DNA of 64,000 nucleotides from Planktothrix sp. FACHB-1365 (GCF_014697575.1 NZ_JACJSC010000007.1:124001-188000); one strand, 5' to 3'; shown: positions 32,602-42,034, numbered from the stretch's first letter. Notes: generated by a model from the letters alone, not told the origin. Translations and numbers: made by a program.

Positions 32602-32858
32602 TGGCAGTAAAAGAACGAGTTGGCTTGGTCGTTAGTAACAAAATGGATAAAACGGTGGTTGTAGCGGTGGAAAACCGTTCTCCCCATCCTAAATACGGCA
32701 AAATTGTTGTTAAAACGAAACGATATAAAGCCCACGACGAAAATAACGATTGTCAAGAAGGTGATCGAGTTCGGATTTCTGAAACTCGTCCTTTAAGTAA
32801 AACCAAACGCTGGAATGTGGTCGAAATTCTCAGCGATAAAAGCAAAACTGATCTGTAG
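32601..32858 (+). CDS. rpsQ: 30S ribosomal protein S17
   Basis: 85 residues. S17 is an OB-fold protein binding helix 11 of 16S rRNA, important for early 30S assembly. The start [20 protein letters not shown] and the segment [19 protein letters not shown] are typical, as is [20 protein letters not shown]. It overlaps rpmC by one base and precedes rplN by 62 bases. Confidence 0.96.
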   Translation: MAVKERVGLVVSNKMDKTVVVAVENRSPHPKYGKIVVKTKRYKAHDENNDCQEGDRVRISETRPLSKTKRWNVVEILSDKSKTDL

Positions 32859-32920
32859 AGATTTGAAGCTCTCAACTCTCTATAAGGAATCGTCATACCT
32901 GAGAGGGAAAAAATAAGACT

Positions 32921-33289
32921 ATGATCCAAGTTCAAACGATTCTTAATGTTGCTGATAATAGCGGTGCACGAAAATTAATGTGTATTCGCGTATTAAAAGG
33001 TGGCAACTGTCGTTATGGCGGCATTGGTGATGTGATCATTGCTGTTGTTAAAGATGCTATCCCCAATATGGCGGTCAAAAAATCCGATGTTGTTCGGGCT
33101 GTAATTGTTCGGACTCGTCATAGTTTACGCCGGGATAGTGGCATGAGTATTCGGTTTGATGACAATGCGGCTGTGATTATCAACGCCGATGGGAATCCCA
33201 GAGGAACTCGTGTATTTGGCCCTGTAGCGCGGGAACTACGGGATAAGAATTTCACCAAAATTGTTTCTCTTGCACCGGAGGTTCTTTAA
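32921..33289 (+). CDS. rplN: 50S ribosomal protein L14
   Basis: 122 residues, the standard L14 length. L14 binds 23S rRNA at the subunit interface (bridges B5/B8) and in bacteria also contacts the silencing factor RsfS. The universal signature is seen in [20 protein letters not shown] and the later [20 protein letters not shown]. The stop shares a base with the rplX start codon (TAATG), so the pair is coupled. Confidence 0.98.
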   Translation: MIQVQTILNVADNSGARKLMCIRVLKGGNCRYGGIGDVIIAVVKDAIPNMAVKKSDVVRAVIVRTRHSLRRDSGMSIRFDDNAAVIINADGNPRGTRVFGPVARELRDKNFTKIVSLAPEVL

Positions 33290-33642
33290 TGTCCAAGAAA
33301 ACAACATCCGATAAATCCCAACGGTATAAAATGCACGTCAAAAAAGGCGACACTGTGCAGGTGATTACGGGTAGCGATCGAGGAAAGGTTGGAGAAATCC
33401 TACGAGTCCTCCCTAAAGTGAGCAAAGTCGTTGTTAAAGATGTTAACGTGAGAACTAAGCACGTTAAACCTCGTCAAGAGGGTGAATCCGGTCAAATTAC
33501 GACCTTTGAAGCTCCGATTCATAGTTCTAACGTCATGCTGTATTCCACCAAAGAAAACGTTGCCAGTCGTGCGTGTTATACCTTTACCGACGATGGCCGC
33601 AAGGTGAGAATGCTGAAAAAAACCGGTGAAATTATTGATTAA
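33289..33642 (+). CDS. rplX: 50S ribosomal protein L24
   Basis: 117 residues. The KOW motif near the N-terminus ([20 protein letters not shown]) identifies L24, one of the assembly initiators of the 50S subunit, located near the tunnel exit. It overlaps rplN by one base. Downstream is a 127-base gap filled with composite heptad repeats. Confidence 0.96.
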   Translation: MSKKTTSDKSQRYKMHVKKGDTVQVITGSDRGKVGEILRVLPKVSKVVVKDVNVRTKHVKPRQEGESGQITTFEAPIHSSNVMLYSTKENVASRACYTFTDDGRKVRMLKKTGEIID

Positions 33643-33644
33643 AG

Positions 33645-33717
33645 AGGGAACAGGGATTTCCCCATTACCTATTACCCATTACCCATTCGTAATTCGTAAT
33701 TCGTAATTCGTAATTCC
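33645..33717. repeat. Composite heptad array: AACAGGG, ATTACCC and TTCGTAA units
   Basis: Directly after the rplX stop there is one AACAGGG unit, then ATTACCC-type copies, then TTCGTAA copies up to about 33717. The same serial order is found at 62991-63091, which suggests that the heptads spread as a composite cassette. Confidence 0.88.
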
Positions 33718-33769
33718 AACTGTCAACAATTATCCTGACCAAGCCCAGGGTTCATAAAGAGCAACAACT

Positions 33770-34315
33770 ATGGTAGCTAAACTCAAGACGATCTACTTGG
33801 ACAAAATCGTTCCCAAAATGATGGATCAGTTCAAATATGAAAATATCCATCAAGTGCCTAAGATTGTTAAAATCACGGTCAACCGGGGTTTAGGCGAGGC
33901 TTCTCAAAATGCCAAAGCTTTAGAGTCCTCCATCAATGAATTAGCTGTGATTACGGGACAAAAACCTGTTGTCACCCGTGCTAAAAAAGCGATTGCCGGG
34001 TTCAAAATTCGCAAAGGAATGCCCGTCGGTGTGATGGTAACCTTACGTTCAGACCGGATGTATGCCTTCTTAGACCGACTGATTAATTTATCTTTGCCTC
34101 GGATTCGTGATTTTCGCGGCGTCAGTGGCAAGAGTTTTGATGGTCGAGGAAATTACAGTTTGGGTGTCCGAGAACAATTGATCTTTCCTGAAATTAACTA
34201 TGACAGTATTGATCAAATTCGAGGCTTAGATATTGCAATTGTGACCACAGCCAAAACCGACGAAGAAGGGCGAGCTTTGCTCAAAGAAATGGGAATGCCC
34301 TTCCGGGACAGCTAG
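33770..34315 (+). CDS. rplE: 50S ribosomal protein L5
   Basis: 181 residues. L5 with 5S rRNA forms part of the central protuberance and contacts P-site tRNA. Conserved parts: [60 protein letters not shown]. It is preceded by a heptad-filled gap and followed by a small palindrome (GGAACAGGCATCTTGCCTG). Confidence 0.97.
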   Translation: MVAKLKTIYLDKIVPKMMDQFKYENIHQVPKIVKITVNRGLGEASQNAKALESSINELAVITGQKPVVTRAKKAIAGFKIRKGMPVGVMVTLRSDRMYAFLDRLINLSLPRIRDFRGVSGKSFDGRGNYSLGVREQLIFPEINYDSIDQIRGLDIAIVTTAKTDEEGRALLKEMGMPFRDS

Positions 34316-34341
34316 TGTGGAACAGGCATCTTGCCTGTAAC
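34316..34341. repeat. Small palindrome TTACAGGCAAGATGCCTGTTCC type, copy 1
   Basis: A second palindrome family (AACAGGCATCTTGCCTGT) right after the rplE stop. The reverse complement recurs at 43462-43487 before rplM. It can form a short stem-loop. Confidence 0.8.
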
Positions 34342-34361
34342 TTAAAGTAACTGAGGAAACT

Positions 34362-34763
34362 ATGGCGGCAAACGATACCATTGCGGATATGTTGACGCGC
34401 ATTCGCAATTCTTGCATGGCGCGGCATCAAACTACACAAATTCCTTCTACAAAAATGACCCGTAGTATTGCCCAAGTTCTTAAACAAGAAGGCTTTATTG
34501 GGGATTTTGAAGAAACTGGCGAAGGCATTAAAAAATACTTGGTTGTCTCTCTCAAGTACAACTCTAAAACGAAGGCTCCCACCATTCAGAAGTTACAGCG
34601 AGTCAGCCGACCGGGTTTGCGAGTGTATCGCAACCGCAAAGAACTCCCTCGCGTTTTAGGTGGTATTGGTGTAGCTATTATTTCTACATCTCGCGGGGTG
34701 ATGACTGACCGAGAAGCTCGACGTCAAGGACTCGGTGGTGAAGTGCTTTGTTACATTTGGTAG
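34362..34763 (+). CDS. rpsH: 30S ribosomal protein S8
   Basis: 133 residues. S8 binds the central domain of 16S rRNA and is the translational repressor of the spc operon in E. coli. The start [20 protein letters not shown] and the C-terminal signature [33 protein letters not shown] are complete. The stop lies 3 bases before a palindromic repeat. Note that S14, usual between L5 and S8 in many bacteria, is absent, as in other cyanobacteria. Confidence 0.97.
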   Translation: MAANDTIADMLTRIRNSCMARHQTTQIPSTKMTRSIAQVLKQEGFIGDFEETGEGIKKYLVVSLKYNSKTKAPTIQKLQRVSRPGLRVYRNRKELPRVLGGIGVAIISTSRGVMTDREARRQGLGGEVLCYIW

Positions 34764-34806
34764 AGACGTGCCATGGCACGTCTGTACGCATGGCACGTCT
34801 GTACAG
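34760..34806. repeat. Palindromic repeat, GTGCCATGGCAC core, with a duplicated right arm
   Basis: GTAGAGAC-GTGCCATGGCAC-GTCTGTAC at 34760-34786, followed by a second right half (GCATGGCACGTCTGTAC). It begins in the last codon of rpsH. Confidence 0.88.
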
Positions 34807-34841
34807 AGTGTCTGTTGTGTGTTGAGCGTTGAGGTGTTCAT

Positions 34842-34897
34842 TGTCAACTGTCAACTGTCAACTGTCCACCGTCAACTGTCAACCGTTAACTGTCAAC
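34842..34897. repeat. Heptad array GTCAACT/ACTGTCA in the rpsH-rplF gap
   Basis: About seven period-7 units of TGTCAAC type with minor variants (CCGTCAAC, CCGTTAAC). The array ends about 12 bases before the rplF ATG. Confidence 0.88.
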
Positions 34898-34909
34898 AAA
34901 TAGATAACT

Positions 34910-35458
34910 ATGTCTAGAATTGGTAAACGTCCAATTTCGGTACCTAAGCAAGTCACTCTTACTATTAATGGTCAACAGGTGACTGTTAAAGGCCCCAAGG
35001 GTGAGCTTTCTCGTGTTCTCCCCCCCGAAGTTGTTGTGGAACAGGATGGAGAAACTGTGAATGTCAAACGAGCTTCTGAGTCCCGGACTGCTCGTCAGCG
35101 TCATGGCCTTTGTCGAACTCTTGTATCTAATATGGTCGAAGGGGTTTCTAATGGGTTTGAACGTCGTTTAGAAATCCAAGGGGTGGGTTATCGGGCATCG
35201 GTGCAAGGGACAAACCTAGTGTTAAACGTGGGTTACAGTAAACCCGTAGAAATGATACCGCCGGAAGGCATTCGCGTTGCTGTTGAAAATAACACGAATG
35301 TGATCATTAGCGGGATTGACAAGGAAATTGTCGGTAATATGGCCGCCCGCGTTCGGGCTGTGCGTCCCCCAGAACCTTATAAAGGCAAAGGCATTCGTTA
35401 TCAAGGCGAAGTGGTCAGACGTAAAGCTGGTAAAACTGGTAAGGGTGGGAAAAAATAA
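34910..35458 (+). CDS. rplF: 50S ribosomal protein L6
   Basis: 182 residues with the two L6 repeats. The start [20 protein letters not shown] and the second-domain signature [20 protein letters not shown] are diagnostic. L6 stabilises the factor-binding region of the 50S subunit. It is followed by rplR after only three bases. The upstream region is heptad repeats with no clear Shine-Dalgarno sequence. Confidence 0.97.
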   Translation: MSRIGKRPISVPKQVTLTINGQQVTVKGPKGELSRVLPPEVVVEQDGETVNVKRASESRTARQRHGLCRTLVSNMVEGVSNGFERRLEIQGVGYRASVQGTNLVLNVGYSKPVEMIPPEGIRVAVENNTNVIISGIDKEIVGNMAARVRAVRPPEPYKGKGIRYQGEVVRRKAGKTGKGGKK

Positions 35459-35461
35459 ACT

Positions 35462-35824
35462 ATGAAACTAACTCGTCAAGAATCCCGTGATCGTCGTCAT
35501 CGTAGAGTTCGGGTCAAGGTAGTTGGCACTGCTGAACGTCCTAGATTAGCAGTGTTTCGCTCCAACCAGCACATTTATGTGCAGGTGATAGATGATACCC
35601 AGCATCACACTTTAGTTGCAGCTTCTACGGTGGAACCCGGTTTTAAATCCGAAGATTTATCGGGTGCAACCTGCGACGCTTCTGTCAAAATTGGCCAGTT
35701 AATTGCTGAACGGGCTGTGGCGAAAGGCATCAAACAAGTCGTTTTTGATCGGGGTGGATATATCTATCACGGTCGCGTCAAAGCTTTAGCGGATGCCGCC
35801 CGAGAAGCTGGACTAGATTTCTAA
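35462..35824 (+). CDS. rplR: 50S ribosomal protein L18
   Basis: 120 residues. L18 binds 5S rRNA in the central protuberance. The basic N-terminus ([20 protein letters not shown]) and the core [20 protein letters not shown] with [20 protein letters not shown] are typical. It begins three bases after rplF. A degenerate palindromic repeat at 35846 lies in the gap to rpsE. Confidence 0.97.
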   Translation: MKLTRQESRDRRHRRVRVKVVGTAERPRLAVFRSNQHIYVQVIDDTQHHTLVAASTVEPGFKSEDLSGATCDASVKIGQLIAERAVAKGIKQVVFDRGGYIYHGRVKALADAAREAGLDF

Positions 35825-35845
35825 TCAGGTTGGCTATGTTCGGTG

Positions 35846-35873
35846 GTAGAGACGCGCCAAGGCTCGTCTGGAC
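35846..35873. repeat. Palindromic repeat, degenerate copy before rpsE
   Basis: GTAGAGACGCGCCAAGGCTC-GTCTGGA: it keeps the constant arm and most of the core, but the centre is CCAAGG instead of CCATGG. Confidence 0.75.
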
Positions 35874-35918
35874 ATAGTAAACCCCTCTATCATAAAAGTT
35901 GTTCAGGATATTAAAACT

Positions 35919-36458
35919 ATGGCAGAGCAGCAGCAACAGCAGCGTCGTAAAAAAAGTAATCGCACTAAAGAAAAAGAAACTGAGTGGCAAGAGCGGGTTG
36001 TCCAAATCCGTCGGGTTACTAAAGTGGTCAAAGGCGGTAAAAAACTCAGCTTCCGGGCTGTGGTGATTGTTGGTAATGAAAAAGGTCAAGTTGGTGTCGG
36101 TGTCGGTAAAGCCGCCGATGTCATTGGAGCCGTGAGAAAAGGGGTCGCAGACGGCCGTAAAAACGTTGTAGAAGTCCCCTTAACTAAGTCTAATTCCATT
36201 CCCCATCCGGTTAATGGTGAAGGGGGAGGTGCTCAAGTCATGATGCGTCCTGCGGCTCCGGGGACAGGGGTAATTGCTGGGGGAGCGGTGCGTACCGTTC
36301 TGGAATTAGCAGGGGTTCGCAATATCTTAGCCAAACAACTCGGTTCGAGCAATCCTCTGAATAATGCCAGAGCTACGATTCATGCTTTAAAATCATTACG
36401 AACCTTTGCAGAGGTGGCCAAAGAGCGGGGCATTCCCATTGAGCATCTTTACGCCTAA
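35919..36458 (+). CDS. rpsE: 30S ribosomal protein S5
   Basis: 179 residues. The double-stranded-RNA-binding N-domain ([40 protein letters not shown]) and C-domain ([20 protein letters not shown]) are intact. S5 affects decoding accuracy and lines the mRNA entry. The N-terminus carries a Gln/Lys-rich extension ([20 protein letters not shown]), as seen in several cyanobacteria. Confidence 0.97.
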   Translation: MAEQQQQQRRKKSNRTKEKETEWQERVVQIRRVTKVVKGGKKLSFRAVVIVGNEKGQVGVGVGKAADVIGAVRKGVADGRKNVVEVPLTKSNSIPHPVNGEGGGAQVMMRPAAPGTGVIAGGAVRTVLELAGVRNILAKQLGSSNPLNNARATIHALKSLRTFAEVAKERGIPIEHLYA

Positions 36459-36497
36459 TTCCATTATTCATCAGAAACAGTTCAAGTAGAAGCAATC

Positions 36498-36965
36498 ATG
36501 AGACTCAACGATGCTATACCCAAACCTGGCTCTCGCAAACGCGGTCGTCGCCTAGGTCGTGGGATCTCTGCTGGTCAAGGCGCAAGCTCTGGAAAAGGGA
36601 TGCGGGGTCAAAATTCTCGTTCCGGTCGCAGCACCCGTCCTGGCTTTGAAGGAGGTCAAAATCCTCTCTATCGTCGCCTTCCTAAACTTAAAGGCTTCCC
36701 TCTTGTTAATCGTAAACAATACACTACGATTAATGTAGGTCAGTTGGCATCCCTGAGTGCTAATACTGAAGTTACCCTAAATTCCCTGTTAGAAGCGGGA
36801 CTCTTAACGGGATCTCGTGGCCCTCTGAAAATTTTAGGACATGGGGAACTGAATGTGGCACTGCGGATCGAAGCGGCAGCCTTTACCCAAGGCGCTCGTA
36901 CCAAAATTGAAGCCGCAGGTGGGACTTGTCAGTTATCAGTCAACAGTAAACAGTTATCAGTGTAA
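36498..36965 (+). CDS. rplO: 50S ribosomal protein L15 with repeat-derived C-terminal tail
   Basis: 155 residues. L15 is a late assembly protein contacting many 23S domains. The basic, glycine-rich N-terminus ([20 protein letters not shown]) and [20 protein letters not shown] are canonical, and the family's usual end is KIEAAGGTC plus a few residues. Here the frame runs on through heptad repeat DNA from 36930, adding the tail [11 protein letters not shown] before the stop. The tail is therefore encoded by the CAGTTAT repeat. It is probably tolerated because the L15 C-terminus is on the surface. Confidence 0.96.
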   Translation: MRLNDAIPKPGSRKRGRRLGRGISAGQGASSGKGMRGQNSRSGRSTRPGFEGGQNPLYRRLPKLKGFPLVNRKQYTTINVGQLASLSANTEVTLNSLLEAGLLTGSRGPLKILGHGELNVALRIEAAAFTQGARTKIEAAGGTCQLSVNSKQLSV

Positions 36966-37108
36966 GAGTTAATAGCCAACAACTATTACCTAGTAACTGA
37001 TGGCTGGTACAGACCGACCATGGTCGGTCTCTACACTGTTGACTGATACAGACCGACCATGGTCGGTCTCTACACTGATCACTGATCACTGATAACTGAT
37101 AACTGATT
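36930..37108. repeat. Repeat block from the rplO tail to the secY start (heptads plus two palindromes)
   Basis: CAGTTATCAGT heptads begin inside rplO. Two identical palindromes (arms TACAGAC/GTCTCTACA, core CGACCATGGTCG) lie at 37008-37035 and 37047-37074. A final ACTGATA array ends directly against the secY ATG at 37109, leaving no Shine-Dalgarno sequence. Confidence 0.9.
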
Positions 37109-38413
37109 ATGGTCGTTAGTCGAGACAAAGCGCCAACTGCACAGGAAACCTTCTTGCAGATGGCACAAGCTGCTGGTCTAAGAGGTCGGATTTTAGTCAC
37201 CATTGGTTTACTCATTCTGGTGCGTGTGGGGGTATTCATCCCCATTCCCGGAATTGATCGGGCCAGTTTTTCTGCGGCAATTCAGAATAGTCCGGTGATT
37301 GGATTCCTCGATTTATTTTCTGGAGGCGGACTGTCGGCTCTGGGAATTTTTGCACTGGGGATTTTGCCCTATATTAATGCCTCCATCATCATGCAATTGA
37401 TGACGGCGGCTTTACCCAGTCTCGAAGATCTACAAAAAAATGAGGGAGAAGCCGGACGCCGGAAGATTTCTCAAATTACTCGGTATGTGGCTTTAGGCTG
37501 GGCCCTGTTACAAAGTGTGGGAATTGCCTTATGGATTAATCCCTTTGCGGATAATCCCGGCATCCTATTCCAAGTTCAAGTGGTTCTTGCCCTGGCAGCC
37601 GGATCAATGTTTGTCATGTGGCTCTCGGAACTGATTACCGAACGTGGCATTGGCAACGGTGCTTCTTTACTGATTTTTCTGGGTATTGTGGCCGTATTAC
37701 CGACATCCCTCGGTAATACCTTTGAGTTAGCTCAAAGCGGAGATCAGGCGATTGTCGGTCGGGTGATTCTGCTGTTAATCGTTTTTCTAGCGATGATCGT
37801 GGGGATTGTGTTTGTTCAGGAAGGAACACGACGCATTCCGATCGTTTCTGCTCGTCGCCAAGTCGGTCGTAAATTATACCGAGAAAAAACCAGCTATCTG
37901 CCTCTGCGCTTAAATCAAGGCGGGGTGATGCCGATTATTTTTGCCTCGGCGGTTTTGGTCTTACCGGCTTCCCTGGCTCAATTTACCAACAATCCGATTC
38001 TGGTTAACCTGGCAACCGCTTTAACGCCCAGTGGTTCCCCTTGGCTGTATGCCATTTTCTATTTATTCCTGATTGTGTTCTTTAGCTATTTCTATGCTTC
38101 ATTAATTATGAATCCTATAGATATGGCACAGAACCTTAAGAAAATGGGGGCTAGTGTTCCGGGTATTCGTCCAGGTCGCGCTACCAGTGAGTATATTGAG
38201 CGGGTTTTAAATCGCTTGACCTTTTTGGGAGCTATCTTTTTAGGGTTAGTTGCTATTATCCCAACCATCGTTGAGAGTGCTACACGAGTTCCTACTTTCC
38301 GGGGCTTTGGCGCCACCTCTCTCCTGATTTTGGTAGGGGTAGCCATTGATACGGCTAAACAGGTACAAACCTACGTGATTTCTCAACGATATGAAGGAAT
38401 GGTGAAACGATAG
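37109..38413 (+). CDS. secY: Preprotein translocase subunit SecY
   Basis: 434 residues, ten predicted membrane helices. SecY forms the protein-conducting channel of the plasma and thylakoid membranes. Recognisable parts: VRVGVFIPIPGIDRASF, plug/TM2 (FSGGGLSALGIFALGILPYI), TITERGIGNG-like ELITERGIGNGASLLIFLGI and the cytosolic loop RRIPIVSARRQVGRK. The stop shares one base with the GTG of adk. The ATG follows the ACTGATA repeat with no gap. Confidence 0.98.
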   Translation: MVVSRDKAPTAQETFLQMAQAAGLRGRILVTIGLLILVRVGVFIPIPGIDRASFSAAIQNSPVIGFLDLFSGGGLSALGIFALGILPYINASIIMQLMTAALPSLEDLQKNEGEAGRRKISQITRYVALGWALLQSVGIALWINPFADNPGILFQVQVVLALAAGSMFVMWLSELITERGIGNGASLLIFLGIVAVLPTSLGNTFELAQSGDQAIVGRVILLLIVFLAMIVGIVFVQEGTRRIPIVSARRQVGRKLYREKTSYLPLRLNQGGVMPIIFASAVLVLPASLAQFTNNPILVNLATALTPSGSPWLYAIFYLFLIVFFSYFYASLIMNPIDMAQNLKKMGASVPGIRPGRATSEYIERVLNRLTFLGAIFLGLVAIIPTIVESATRVPTFRGFGATSLLILVGVAIDTAKQVQTYVISQRYEGMVKR

Positions 38414-38982
38414 TGCACTTGATTTTTCTAGGCCCTCCAGGGTCGGGAAAGGGGACTCAAGCCGGCCAGATTTCTGCCAAGTTTACAGTGCCTCATATCT
38501 CGACCGGTGAAATTTTACGCACCCATGTCAGTCAAGAAACTGATCTGGGTCAAAAAGCTAAGGATTATATGGATCAAGGGGAATTAGTCCCTGATGATTT
38601 GATCTTGGATATGGTTGTCCATCGTCTTGAGCAATCTGATGCTCAAAACGGTTGGATCTTAGATGGGTTTCCCCGAAATATTTCTCAAGCGGACTTCGTG
38701 GCTACCACAATTATCCCGGCTGACAGTCACCCGAAAGAATTAGTCAGAGAGCTTCGAGTGATTAACTTAGATGTTCCTGATGATATTCTGGTACAGCGAT
38801 TGTTAGCCCGAGGACGTCAGGATGATCATGAGGAAATCATTCGTCACCGCTTGCAAGTGTATCGGGAACAAACGGCTCCCTTAATTGATTATTATCAGGA
38901 TCGAGATCAGCTTTATCACATCGATGGAAACCGTTCTATTGATGAAGTGACTGAGGAGTTGAGCCAGATTGTTTCTGCTTAG
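38413..38982 (+). CDS. adk: Adenylate kinase
   Basis: 189 residues from GTG 38413, which overlaps the secY stop (TAGTG) by one base. The enzyme interconverts ATP + AMP and 2 ADP. The P-loop is GPPGSGKGTQAGQIS; the AMP-binding region has ISTGEILR and LDGFPRNISQADF; a short LID (RLLARGRQDDHEEIIRHRL) marks the short form without a zinc-binding LID. The position between secY and infA is standard. Confidence 0.97.
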   Translation: MHLIFLGPPGSGKGTQAGQISAKFTVPHISTGEILRTHVSQETDLGQKAKDYMDQGELVPDDLILDMVVHRLEQSDAQNGWILDGFPRNISQADFVATTIIPADSHPKELVRELRVINLDVPDDILVQRLLARGRQDDHEEIIRHRLQVYREQTAPLIDYYQDRDQLYHIDGNRSIDEVTEELSQIVSA

Positions 38983-39295
38983 GAGATTTCCGGGCTGTTG
39001 AAGTGTAAACTTTTTCCAGAAGTTTTCCAGCAGCCAGATGGAGCGAGGAGCAAGTCCTTGGACTAAAGTTACTCCAACCTTACGAGTCAACATCTCCCCT
39101 CGGCCGTTGGTTTACCCTAGATTTCCCCAGGAATTGAAGGAAAGAGATTGACAAAAAACAGAGATTACGCTCAATTTTTTGATAAAATCTGTTAAGAAAT
39201 GGGTTTGAACTCGAATTTCTGAACGTCGTCAGAGGAGCAAATCTCGGTCTTCTGTTGATCGAGGGGACAGATTGTTGAATTGAGGTAAAAATAAC

Positions 39296-39520
39296 TTGGC
39301 TAAACAAGATCTCATTGAAATGGAAGGGACAGTCACTGAATCCCTTCCTAATGCTATGTTTCGCGTAGACTTGGATAATGGGTTTAATGTCTTGGCGCAC
39401 ATCTCGGGCAAAATTCGTCGGAATTACATTAAGATTTTGCCCGGAGATCGCGTCAAAGTAGAATTAACCCCCTATGACCTAACCAAAGGCAGAATCACCT
39501 ATCGTCTACGGAAAAAATAG
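39296..39520 (+). CDS. infA: Translation initiation factor IF-1
   Basis: 74 residues beginning at a TTG codon; the translated start [20 protein letters not shown] matches the universal MAKQDxIEMEG opening of IF-1, so TTG is the only sensible start. The OB fold continues with [20 protein letters not shown] and [20 protein letters not shown]-1 occupies the A site during initiation. A rare start codon may keep its expression low relative to neighbours. It precedes rpmJ. Confidence 0.95.
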   Translation: MAKQDLIEMEGTVTESLPNAMFRVDLDNGFNVLAHISGKIRRNYIKILPGDRVKVELTPYDLTKGRITYRLRKK

Positions 39521-39624
39521 ATGGAAATCTTATCCCTTAGCCTTTGGGGTAAGGGTTAGACTAGATAAAAATCAGGTTTTCAGTGATATAATAATAAATT
39601 TGTTGTAGTGTCGCCCAAATTGGC

Positions 39625-39738
39625 ATGAAAGTTCGAGCATCAGTCCGCAAAATTTGTGAAAAGTGTCGCGTCATTCGCCGTCGAGGACGAGTGATGGTGA
39701 TTTGTTCTAACCCCAAGCATAAGCAACGCCAAGGCTAA
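39625..39738 (+). CDS. rpmJ: 50S ribosomal protein L36
   Basis: 37 residues, a very small gene between infA and rps[21 protein letters not shown], then [17 protein letters not shown]. The four zinc ligands of the C+ form (Cys, Cys, Cys, His) are present. L36 is the smallest large-subunit protein and its place in the spc operon is conserved. Length and sequence are exactly as expected. Confidence 0.97.
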   Translation: MKVRASVRKICEKCRVIRRRGRVMVICSNPKHKQRQG

Positions 39739-40053
39739 CACCCTGGGTGATTCGGCGAGGACTGGCTCTGGGTCTTCCTGAACACAGGAAAACGAAACAG
39801 ACTCAAGATTTCAAACTGCTGCGATTCACGCCTAGCTTTGAACCCGCCTAGATCCTGGTTAAGTCTTTAAGGAGTAGCTACAATTATGCTCCTTCCCACG
39901 CGAAAGAGTGTGCAGTATCCATCTAAACCGTAGCTTCAACTTGCATTCAGGGCTCAAGCCCTTCAGCCGATTGGGGATCAATTAATTGCCTATCATTCTA
40001 CTGCATGATTTAGGCATTGTTGTGATTGTACATTTTAAAGGGAGACGTTCATT
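39739..40053. other. rpmJ-rpsM intergenic region
   Basis: Over 300 bases with no gene. A hairpin (AGGAGTAGCTACAATTATGCTCCT, split as AAGGAG and CTCCTT arms) lies near 39867-39894. It may hold a leader or an internal promoter for the rpsM-rpsK-rpoA part, but I cannot place one. GGGAGA before the GTG of rpsM is the ribosome-binding site. Confidence 0.45.
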
Positions 40054-40434
40054 GTGGCACGGATAGCCGGAGTAGACCTTCCACGGGATAAACGTGTTGA
40101 AATCGGTCTGACTTACATTTATGGAATTGGACTTTCACGGTCTCAACAAATCATCAAAGACACGGGTGTCAATCCTGATATCCGGGTTAAAGATTTGAGT
40201 GATGCTGATGTCGCAGCCCTACGCGCCGCCGTTCAACTGTATCAGGTGGAAGGAGATCTGCGACGGATGGAGGCGATGAATATTAAACGCCTCATGGATA
40301 TTGGTACCTATCGGGGGCGTCGTCATCGTCTAGGTCTGCCTGTGCGCGGTCAACGCACGCGGACAAATGCTAGAACCCGTCGAGGCGTTCGCCGTACCGT
40401 TGCGGGCAAGAAAAAAGCAGCCGCTAAGAAATAA
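40054..40434 (+). CDS. rpsM: 30S ribosomal protein S13
   Basis: 126 residues from GTG 40054 ([20 protein letters not shown]). S13 lies in the 30S head, contacts P-site tRNA and bridges to L5. The helix-two-turn-helix part ([20 protein letters not shown]) and the basic tail [20 protein letters not shown] are complete. GGGAGA upstream serves as the ribosome-binding site. Confidence 0.97.
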   Translation: MARIAGVDLPRDKRVEIGLTYIYGIGLSRSQQIIKDTGVNPDIRVKDLSDADVAALRAAVQLYQVEGDLRRMEAMNIKRLMDIGTYRGRRHRLGLPVRGQRTRTNARTRRGVRRTVAGKKKAAAKK

Positions 40435-40526
40435 TTAGACAGGGCGTTTCCAACGACAGAAACTGCTGATTAAACTCCAGCAGCGTTCTGAATTCACAGA
40501 ACAAGAAAATCGTAAACGAGATTACT

Positions 40527-40919
40527 ATGGCGCGACAAACGAAAAAAACAGGGCCTAAAAAGCAAAAACGTAACGTCCCCAATGGGGTAGCCTACATCCA
40601 ATCCACCTTTAACAATACGATTGTAACGATTACTGACCCCAATGGAGAGGTCATTTCTTGGGCTTCTGCCGGGTCTACGGGATTTAAAGGGGCTAAAAAG
40701 GGGACTCCTTTCGCTGCACAAACCGCAGCAGAAAACGCGGGACGCCGAGCCAATGATCAGGGAATGCGTCAGATTGAAGTCATGGTCAGTGGCCCAGGTG
40801 CGGGTCGGGAAACCGCGATTCGTGCGTTGCAAGGGGCTGGTTTAGAAATTACCCTGATTCGAGATATTACTCCAATTCCCCATAATGGTTGCCGTCCCCC
40901 GAAACGACGTCGCGTTTAA
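40527..40919 (+). CDS. rpsK: 30S ribosomal protein S11
   Basis: 130 residues. S11 forms part of the platform and the mRNA exit. Conserved: [40 protein letters not shown] and the C-terminal [16 protein letters not shown]. It follows rpsM after 92 bases and precedes rpoA. The order S13-S11-RpoA-L17 without S4 is the usual cyanobacterial arrangement. Confidence 0.98.
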   Translation: MARQTKKTGPKKQKRNVPNGVAYIQSTFNNTIVTITDPNGEVISWASAGSTGFKGAKKGTPFAAQTAAENAGRRANDQGMRQIEVMVSGPGAGRETAIRALQGAGLEITLIRDITPIPHNGCRPPKRRRV

Positions 40920-41055
40920 GTGCAGCTTTGCCAAGCTGTACAGGCGCAAGTGGGTCGCGTCTCTACTAGCAAGAATGAACCAAAACGCTTAGTTTCATTC
41001 TTTGCCTTATACTGTCAATTCATTTTGGGGTTCAATGGAGAAGGGAGGTCCATCG

Positions 41056-42015
41056 GTGGCGCAGTTTAAGATTGAGTGTATTGAATCGAACACTGATACA
41101 GACCGGAGTCAGTACGGAAAATTTGTCTTGGAACCTTTAGAACGGGGTCAAGGGACAACGGTTGGTAATGCCCTAAGACGGGTTTTACTCTCGAACTTAG
41201 AAGGATCAGCGATTACATCAGTCAGGGTTGCTGGTGTGAATCATGAGTTCGCAACGATGACAGGGGTTAGGGAAGATGTTTTGGAAATTCTGCTCAACCT
41301 CAAAGAAGTTGTTCTCAAAAGCTATACCCATCAAAAACAAATCGGTCGCTTACTTGTCCAAGGCCCAGCGACGGTAACCGCAGGTCATTTTGATTTACCG
41401 TCCGAGGTTGAGGTCGTAGACAAAAACCAATATATCGCTACTCTGGCTCCTGGAGCAACCTTGGAAATGGAATTCCAAGTTGAGAAAGGAACGGGATATC
41501 GGGCTGTTGAGCGCAGCCGAGATGAGGCAACGGCTTTGGATTTTCTCCAAATCGATGCCGTGTTTATGCCTGTGCGAAAAGTCAATTACACCGTTGAGGA
41601 TGCACGGGTGGGGGGGTCTTTAGAAAAAGACCGACTGATCATGGAAATTTGGACAAATGGGAGTTTCTCACCCCAAGAAGCCCTGAGCCAAGCTGCCAAT
41701 ATTCTGGTGGATTTGTTCACCCCGTTGAAAGATATTACGCTGGAATCGATTAAAAGTGACCAGAATGATGATATCGATCCGACCAGCCAAATCCCCATTG
41801 AAGAACTTCAGTTGTCGGTTCGAGCTTACAACTGCCTCAAACGCGCTCAAATCAACTCAGTAGCAGACTTACGAGATTATACTCAAGAAGACCTATTAGA
41901 AATTAAAAACTTCGGTCAGAAGTCTGCTGAAGAAGTCATCGAGGCGTTACAAAAACGCTTAGGAATTACGCTGCCTCAAGAACGAGCCTCTAAACCAGCG
42001 GCTTCATCACCTTGA
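41056..42015 (+). CDS. rpoA: RNA polymerase subunit alpha
   Basis: 319 residues from GTG 41056, chosen because GGGAGGT lies just upstream and the protein then starts VAQFKIECIESNTD like other cyanobacterial alpha subunits; an ATG 54 bases earlier adds unrelated residues. The N-terminal dimerisation domain has RGQGTTVGNALRRVLLSNLE. The C-terminal DNA/activator-binding domain has ELQLSVRAYNCLKRAQINSV and EEDLLEI-like QEDLLEIKNFGQKSAEEVIE. A cluster of heptads follows before rplQ. Confidence 0.97.
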   Translation: MAQFKIECIESNTDTDRSQYGKFVLEPLERGQGTTVGNALRRVLLSNLEGSAITSVRVAGVNHEFATMTGVREDVLEILLNLKEVVLKSYTHQKQIGRLLVQGPATVTAGHFDLPSEVEVVDKNQYIATLAPGATLEMEFQVEKGTGYRAVERSRDEATALDFLQIDAVFMPVRKVNYTVEDARVGGSLEKDRLIMEIWTNGSFSPQEALSQAANILVDLFTPLKDITLESIKSDQNDDIDPTSQIPIEELQLSVRAYNCLKRAQINSVADLRDYTQEDLLEIKNFGQKSAEEVIEALQKRLGITLPQERASKPAASSP

Positions 42016-42034
42016 GAAGCTAGTTTGACTGAAT

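Noticed and set aside
39739-40053. tRNA or small RNA gene in the rpmJ-rpsM gap
   Set aside because: No cloverleaf or known RNA motif found by eye, only a short hairpin.
41002-41055. Upstream ATG for rpoA
   Set aside because: It ignores the strong GGGAGGT site before GTG 41056 and adds residues not found in alpha subunits.
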